Assembly: GCA_025267735.1 (NCBI GenBank) | Contig: CM046307.1 | Location: forward strand, 38,989,231 to 39,053,230 | Direction of reading: 5' to 3' | Length of the DNA: 64,000 nt | DNA from: Mactra quadrangularis | Taxonomy: Eukaryota > Mollusca > Bivalvia > Venerida > Mactridae | In this document: positions 58,561-64,000 of the stretch, one piece after another | How positions within the stretch are numbered: the stretch's first letter is position 1 | Layout: each line of letters starts with the position of its first letter | Made by a program: the position numbers and the translations under genes | The notes under the pieces: model-generated | Seen by the model: the letters and a program-made list of their open reading frames with translations, nothing else | Databases searched by the model: none | What the model was told of the DNA's origin: nothing

Positions 58561-59002
58561 GGTCTCTAAAGGTGTTATTTTTAACTTGGAATTTCCCCTT
58601 ATTCAAAATTGCCTTCAACATAGTTCATCAATGATCAATATGGAATAGTGACCCAGTAATATGAAAGGCATAGAAAATAACTCATTCAGAGATGTGTTAT
58701 TATTTATGTTGCAACAGGTTAACAAAACAGAGCAATACTAAATCATGATTTTTATTTTGTTTTTATTTTATTTTTTATGGTAATGGAGACTCAAGCTGTA
58801 TGGAATTGGCAGTAAAACAGATTGGGTTCAAGATCTCTAACAAGATAAAACTACAATGGGCATTTCAAACAAGTACTGCAAGGCAAGTATTAAATATTTG
58901 TTTTCATCTGTTATTTTTGTTTAAAGAAATAAAACGATTTTTATGAAAGTGTTTCCATTCAACATATCAAAATTTTCTGCGAAATAAGTCTTCTTTAAAG
59001 CC
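58561..59002. other. Unassigned DNA
   Basis: A segment near 58777 (TATGGTAATGGAGACTC) is related to one near 43497. No gene is supported. Confidence 0.4.
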
Positions 59003-59017
59003 GCCCGGCTAGCTCAG
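59003..59017 (+). other. 15-nt exact match to the 5' end of animal tRNA-Lys
   Basis: GCCCGGCTAGCTCAG is the 5' acceptor strand and A-box start of tRNA-Lys as known in animals. The sequence departs immediately afterwards (GGATTCAATG instead of TCGGTAGAGC), so there is no functional tRNA. It sits just before the first AACCGATTTT unit at about 59035. Confidence 0.5.
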
Positions 59018-59029
59018 GGATTCAATGTT

Positions 59030-59764
59030 TCTCAACCGATTTTCGTCGATTTCATGCCAACCGATTTTTGATGAAAGTAGTCCAATAATAGAACCGCCCA
59101 TAGCCCCGCCTTCCTGTTTAAAAGGATTGCCTTATAGTACATTTGTAGTATAATTTAGATGGTAGTAATGTGATATGGCACTGCAGTCACATTTGTCTTT
59201 GGTATAACATGACAGGCACGTACATGTAGGAAGCATTTTCAGATTTAGGGTTTTTTTTCAAGGAGAAGAAAACAGAACTTAATTTTCATATACATCTAGT
59301 CTTGTCCTATAAAAACTCTCGCTTTTTTCTCAGGCTTAAGACTGACTAGGCAGTTTTAGTTATATATATATAGCGTGAAATTTTGACTTTGTTGAAAAAG
59401 CACGAATGTGTCAATCAATTGAGTGTGACAGGCCTAAGCCCCCTAACCTCCCCGGTTCCTACGGGCCTGCAAGTCTAACAAGATTTCATTTAGAAAACAC
59501 TCGTTCACTTATATAATTAATTTCATGCTATGAAAATATGACCAGATTTTAATGTATAAGGGACAATAAGCATTAATTGGAACTTCGCTAGACTATAACA
59601 ACATGCAATTTTGTAGTTTTTAAGATTTTTGAATAATACATATTTTATAAAAAAAATAGTTTTGTTTCTTCACCGATATGAGTATAATTACAATGCCTTC
59701 GACATTAACTTGTGCATAATTTTATTCAGTTCATTAAGTAAAAATGAACCAACGAAATGACGTT
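59030..59764. other. Leading AACCGATTTT units, then unassigned spacer
   Basis: Two units (about 59034 and 59058) are separated from the main array by about 680 bases that contain no recognisable gene. Confidence 0.5.
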
Positions 59765-62560
59765 TTGTATAACTTGGATGCCAACGGATTTTTAAGTATT
59801 GATGAGATGGTTTCCAACCAATTTTGGTCCATTTGTAGATTCTGGATGCAAAGTAGAGTCAAGATGCCAACCGATTTTGGTCGATTGTAGGGTTTATTTG
59901 GCAAACAATTTTTAGAAAATTTGTAGATTCTGGATGTTAACCGATAAAAGAATAATTTGTTGAGTGTGGATGTTAACCGTTCCAATTGTAGAAAATACAT
60001 GTGTACTTGATAACCGATTTTTTTGATATTTCGAGAATAAGGACGTTCACCGATTCCAAGAAATTTGCGCAATCTGGATGCCAACCGATTTTCGTCGATT
60101 TGTAGAGCCACTAATGCCGATTGTGGAAGATTTGTATAGTCTAAATGCCAACCGATTTTGGGCAATTACTAGTGTTTAGATCCAAACCAATTTTGGTCGT
60201 TTTGTTTAGCTTAGATCCCAACCGATTTTGGTCCATTTGTTCAGTCTAAATGCCAACCGATTTTCGTCTATTTGTAGAGTCTAGGTACAAATCAATTTTG
60301 GTTGAATACTTGTGTCTAAATGCCGACCGATTTTAGTCGTTTTGTTGATTCGGAATGCCAACCAATTTTGGTCGATTTGAAGCGACTAGAAGCCAACCGA
60401 TTTATGTCTATTTGTAAAGTCTAGATGCAAATCAATTTTCGTTTATTACTAGTGTCTAAATGCAAACCGATTTTAGTCGTTTTGTTTAGCTTGCATCCCA
60501 GCCGATTTTGGTCGATTTGCTACGGCTAGATCCAACCGATATTCGTTTATTTGTTCAGTCTAAATGGCCACAGATTTTCGTCGTTTTGTTCAGCTTTGAT
60601 CCCAGCCGGTTTTGGTTGTTTTGTTAAGCTTGCATCCCAACTGCTTTTGGTCGTTTTGTGAAGTCTAGATGCCAACCGTTTTTGTCTATTTGTTAAGTCT
60701 AGATGCTTTCATTTGCAGAACCTAAATGCCAACCGATTTTAGTTGATAACGAGTGTCTAGATGCCAACCGTTTTTGGTCGTTTTGTGGAATCTGAGTGCA
60801 AACCGATTTTGGTCGTTTTGTTTAGTTTGCATCCCAACCGATTTTCGTCTATTTGTTCAGTCTAAATGCCAAACAATTTTCGTCGTTCTGTAGGGGTATA
60901 AATGCCAAACGAATGTAGCGGGTAGATGCCAACCGATTTTTGTCTATTTGTTCAGTCTGAATGCCAACCGATTTTCGTCTATTTGTTCGGTCTAAATGCC
61001 AACCGATTTTGGTAGATTAAAGAAGTCAAGATCCTAACCAATTGTGTCTATTTGATCAGTGTTAATGCTAACCGAATTTGGTAGATTTTTGAAGTAAAGA
61101 TGCCAACCGATTTTCATCGCTTTGTAGCTGCTCGATGCCAACCGATTTTCGTCAGTTTGTTCAGCCTGAATGCAAACCGATTTTCGTAGTTTTTTAGGGG
61201 TAAGATGCAAACCGATTTTCATCTATTTGTTCCGTCTAAATGCCAACCGACTTTCGTCTGTTTGTTCAGTCTGAATGCCAACCGATTTTCGTAGTTTTTT
61301 AGCGGTAAGATGCCAACCGATTTTCGTCTATTTGTTCCGTTTAAATGCCAACCGATTTGCGTCGTTTTGTTCTGTCTGAATGCCAACCGATTTTTCGTCG
61401 TCTTTTAGGGGTAAGATGCCAACCGATTTTCGTCTATTTGTTCCGTCTAAATGCAAACCGATTTTCGTCTATTTGTTCCGTCTAAATGCCAACCGATTTT
61501 CGTCTATTTGTTCAGTCTGAATGCCAACCGATTTTCGTCTATTTGTTCCGTCTAAATGCCAACCGATTTTGTAGACTAAAGAAGTCAAGATCCTAATCAA
61601 TTGTGTCTTTTTGATCTGTGTTAATGCTAACCGAATTTGCTAGATTTTTGAAGTCAAGATGCCAACCGATTTTCATCGCTTTGTAGCTGCTAGATGCCAA
61701 CCGATTTTCGTCTATTTGTTCAGTCTGAATGCCAACCGATTTTCGTCGTTTTTAGGGGTAAGATGCCAACCGATTTCGTCTATTTGTTCCGTCTAAATGC
61801 CAACCGTTTTTCGTCGTTTTGTTTAGCGTGGATCCCAACCGATTTTTGTCTATATGTAGCTGCTAGATGCCAACCGATTTTCGTCTATTTGTTCCGTCTA
61901 AATGCCGACCGATTCTTGTCTATATGTAGCTGCTAGATGCCAACCGATTTCGTCTATTTGTTCAGTCTGAATGCCAACCGTTTTTCGTCTATTTGCTCGG
62001 TCTAAATGCCAACCGATTTTGGTAGATTAAAGAAGTCAAGATCCTAACCAATTGTGTCTATTAGATCAGTGTTAATGCTTACCGAATTTGGTAGATTTTT
62101 GAAGTCAAGATGCCAACCGATTTTCGTCTAAATTTTCAGTCTGAATGCCAACCGATTTTCGTCGTTTTTTAGCGGTAAGATGCCAACCGATTTTCGTTTA
62201 TTTGTTCCGTCTAAATGTCAACCGATTTTCGTCGTTTCTTAGTGGTAAGATGCCAACCGATTTTCGTCTATTTGTTCCGTCTAAATGCCAACCGATTTTC
62301 GTCTATTTGTTCCGTCTAAATGCCAACCGATTTTCGTCTATTTGTTCCGTCTAAATGCCTACCGATTTTCGTCTATTTGTTCAGTCTGAATGCCAACCGA
62401 TTTTCGTCTATTTGTTCCGTCTAAATGCCAACCGATTTTTGCTATTTGTTCAGTCTAAATGCCAACCGATTTTTGTCTATTTGTATCGGTTATATAGTTG
62501 TCAACCGATTTTCGTTAATTTATTTAGTCTAAATTCCATCCGATTTTCGTCTATAACCTA
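59765..62560 (+). repeat. 34-42-bp minisatellite with AACCGATTTTCGTC core, roughly 70-80 units
   Basis: Units such as AATGCCAACCGATTTTCGTC plus TATTTGTTCAGTCT are 34 bp in the homogenised right half, and 38-42 bp and more diverged on the left. A multi-unit block carrying GAAGTCAAGATCCTAA recurs at about 61022, 61578 and 62032. Three 34-bp units make 102 bases, which gives 34-residue periodic ORFs on the plus strand (PTDFRLFVQSECQPIF-like); these are by-products. Confidence 0.93.
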
Positions 62561-62573
62561 ACCTAACCCTAGG
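62554..62573 (+). repeat. Short telomere-like run
   Basis: TAACCTAACCTAACCCTAGG directly follows the last minisatellite unit. It mixes CCTAA and CCCTAA and is only about three repeats long. Confidence 0.4.
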
Positions 62574-64000
62574 TGTTATAACCAGTACTGGTCTTCCCTT
62601 CCACAAGGCCCGAAACTTCTCCATATTATCTGATCAATGGAGCAATTCACATTTTCAAATTTTCATACTCCTTCTGGACACGATATTCCAATTCCCCGTG
62701 CAGTCGAGAAAACGAACTACTATTGTACTCTTATTCAAATGTAGTCACGTTTAAACTCATTGGTATTTGTCATCAACCCTTGATATCAAATAATATTTGC
62801 AGCACTCCATTTACATCATTGAAATAAAATGAAATTGACCCAAACATATAAAAAACAAGGTTTACATTTCAATAAATTCATTTATTGGACATAATATATC
62901 AATAACTTGTCATGTTTAAAACTTGTGTCATTTTCATGCATATAGTTGTTAATAGATAGCGGGTTTAGGGGAAAAAGTTTCTGTATTTTGTAACTCATTT
63001 AACCCTTATATAGATCTTATTGGAATATAATGGGCAAATTCTAAAGATAAATAAAAAAAATACTATGGTGTGAAAATGTTGACATAAACTCGACTGAATT
63101 TACATTTTATGAAAACGGTCTTAACTGTAGATTTATACAAGAGATGTAAGTTATAGATTTTGCAAGAATGATGCCATCTTTAAGTATGTTACGGCCTTAG
63201 AAAAAAATGTCTTCAATTTTTACTGTTAGATTTTCGGTCATATTTGCAACATTTTTGTCAAAAACATTAACAAGTTGAATGTAAGACATGTTCAAAACAT
63301 TGTTTGTACAGCCTGCTTCAGCCAGTTATAGACAGTGACGACAGAGAAAATTTAATAGAGCACTTTGTTAAAAATCACAGTTATATAGAATCCCTGAACA
63401 ACATACTCATAATATATAAATTATTATAAAGGCTTTATTGATATAGGCTACGGAGTCAGGCAGTGCCAATCTTCCTTAAGAGTATCTTAACAAACACTGT
63501 TTACCTATTGTTTACAGCAAGCATGATAAAAATAGAAACAAAATATACACAATTAGAAAAAATAACAGTTCAACGATCATTTAAGGAACTCCAGTATTCC
63601 AACATAAATTATATTTATGTTTGAAAGAATGTAAATTCGGACAGTTTGTATCTCATTTGGCAATGACTCCAAGGTCTGGGTATTTTAGATATTTTGTGTA
63701 AGTTCCAGTGTAGGCTTAGGTGCATAAATAAGTTGATTATTATCTTAAGACCTTTAATGGTGGGTGAATTCTATATTATTTCTACTGAATTTTTGTTTTG
63801 AGGAGATAATTTTTTATTGATTTGTACATGATTCTTGTATATATTTAGGATAAAGATGACAACCGATTTTTGCCTGTATGTATAGTCCAAATGCATACCG
63901 TTTTTGTCTATTTAAAGAGTATATATGATTTTTAATCAGCATTTTTTTGAAGTTCATCCATTTTGTGGAACAAGTTCTTGTGAGGGTGGATTGTATCCTT
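62574..64000. other. Non-repetitive AT-rich DNA with one stray unit
   Basis: The first 190 bases are GC-richer and open in one plus frame to about 62750, without a start codon or recognisable motif. One diverged AACCGATTTTT unit pair occurs at 63855-63920, about 1.3 kb beyond the array. No gene is supported. Confidence 0.4.

Noticed and set aside
59003..59080. Functional tRNA-Lys gene
   Set aside because: Homology stops after 15 bases; the D arm, anticodon arm, T arm and 3' acceptor strand are absent.
61694..62561. Plus ORFs with PTDFRLFVQSECQPIF repeats
   Set aside because: The 34-bp unit cycles through three frames every 102 bases, and stops are simply absent in homogenised units.
62554..62573. 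Chromosome end
   Set aside because: Only about three telomere-like repeats, with unique sequence continuing beyond them.

Overview
The window is eukaryotic, AT-rich and almost entirely repetitive, and I find no complete gene in it. A block recurring five times between 13.4 and 18.6 kb carries the motif GTCGTAAGAGGCGACTAA next to a GGTTCCGGGGCTC...AGAATAGG segment. From memory this resembles a block common in mollusc SINEs and transcripts. Together with several hairpin elements ending in AAAGGGAGATAA/TTATCTCCCTTT, this makes a mollusc, most likely a bivalve, the best guess. Species is not determinable. There are no rRNA genes, intact tRNA genes, CRISPR arrays or bacterial features.

Layout. 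0-3.7 kb: nested inverted-repeat (foldback or MITE-like) elements. 3.7-7.5 kb: a 69-bp satellite of about 54 units. 7.7-8.4 kb: a MITE with a clean 9-bp target-site duplication, interrupted by a LINE 3'-end insertion. 8.8-9.6 kb: a possible promoter and first exon, and a 103-codon ORF. 12.55-12.71 kb: a convincing terminal coding exon on the minus strand. 13.4-18.6 kb: a composite macrosatellite built from the mollusc-type block plus arrays of a 93-bp repeat. 19.1-20.0 kb: a 232-bp (2 x 116) tandem repeat, flanked by two tRNA-derived SINEs. 20.5-37 kb: mostly AT-rich intron-like or intergenic DNA with MITEs, short arrays and three further candidate coding exons (23.2 kb minus, 32.3 kb plus, 36.8-37.4 kb plus).

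38.6-48.9 kb is a near-continuous run of minisatellites (periods 81, 30, 29-30, 17, about 155, 30-34 and 29 bp) with dispersed copies of a GGTGGTAAGGGTATGG block. 49.86-57.3 kb is a 7.4-kb minisatellite of 31- and 39-bp units whose minus strand has almost no stop codons in any frame. 59.0-62.6 kb is a minisatellite settling to a 34-bp period with core AACCGATTTT. It begins near a 15-nt exact tRNA-Lys 5' fragment and ends in a short telomere-like run.

The long predicted reading frames in this window are by-products of repeat periods or of composition. The few coding-like segments lie outside the arrays and look like isolated exons of genes with large introns; their products are not recognised. 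The most informative structures are insertions whose empty site can be read inside the same window: a LINE 3' end in a MITE at 8.0 kb, a hairpin MITE in a repeat block at 41.4 kb, and a LINE-like insertion in a MITE at 29.5 kb.
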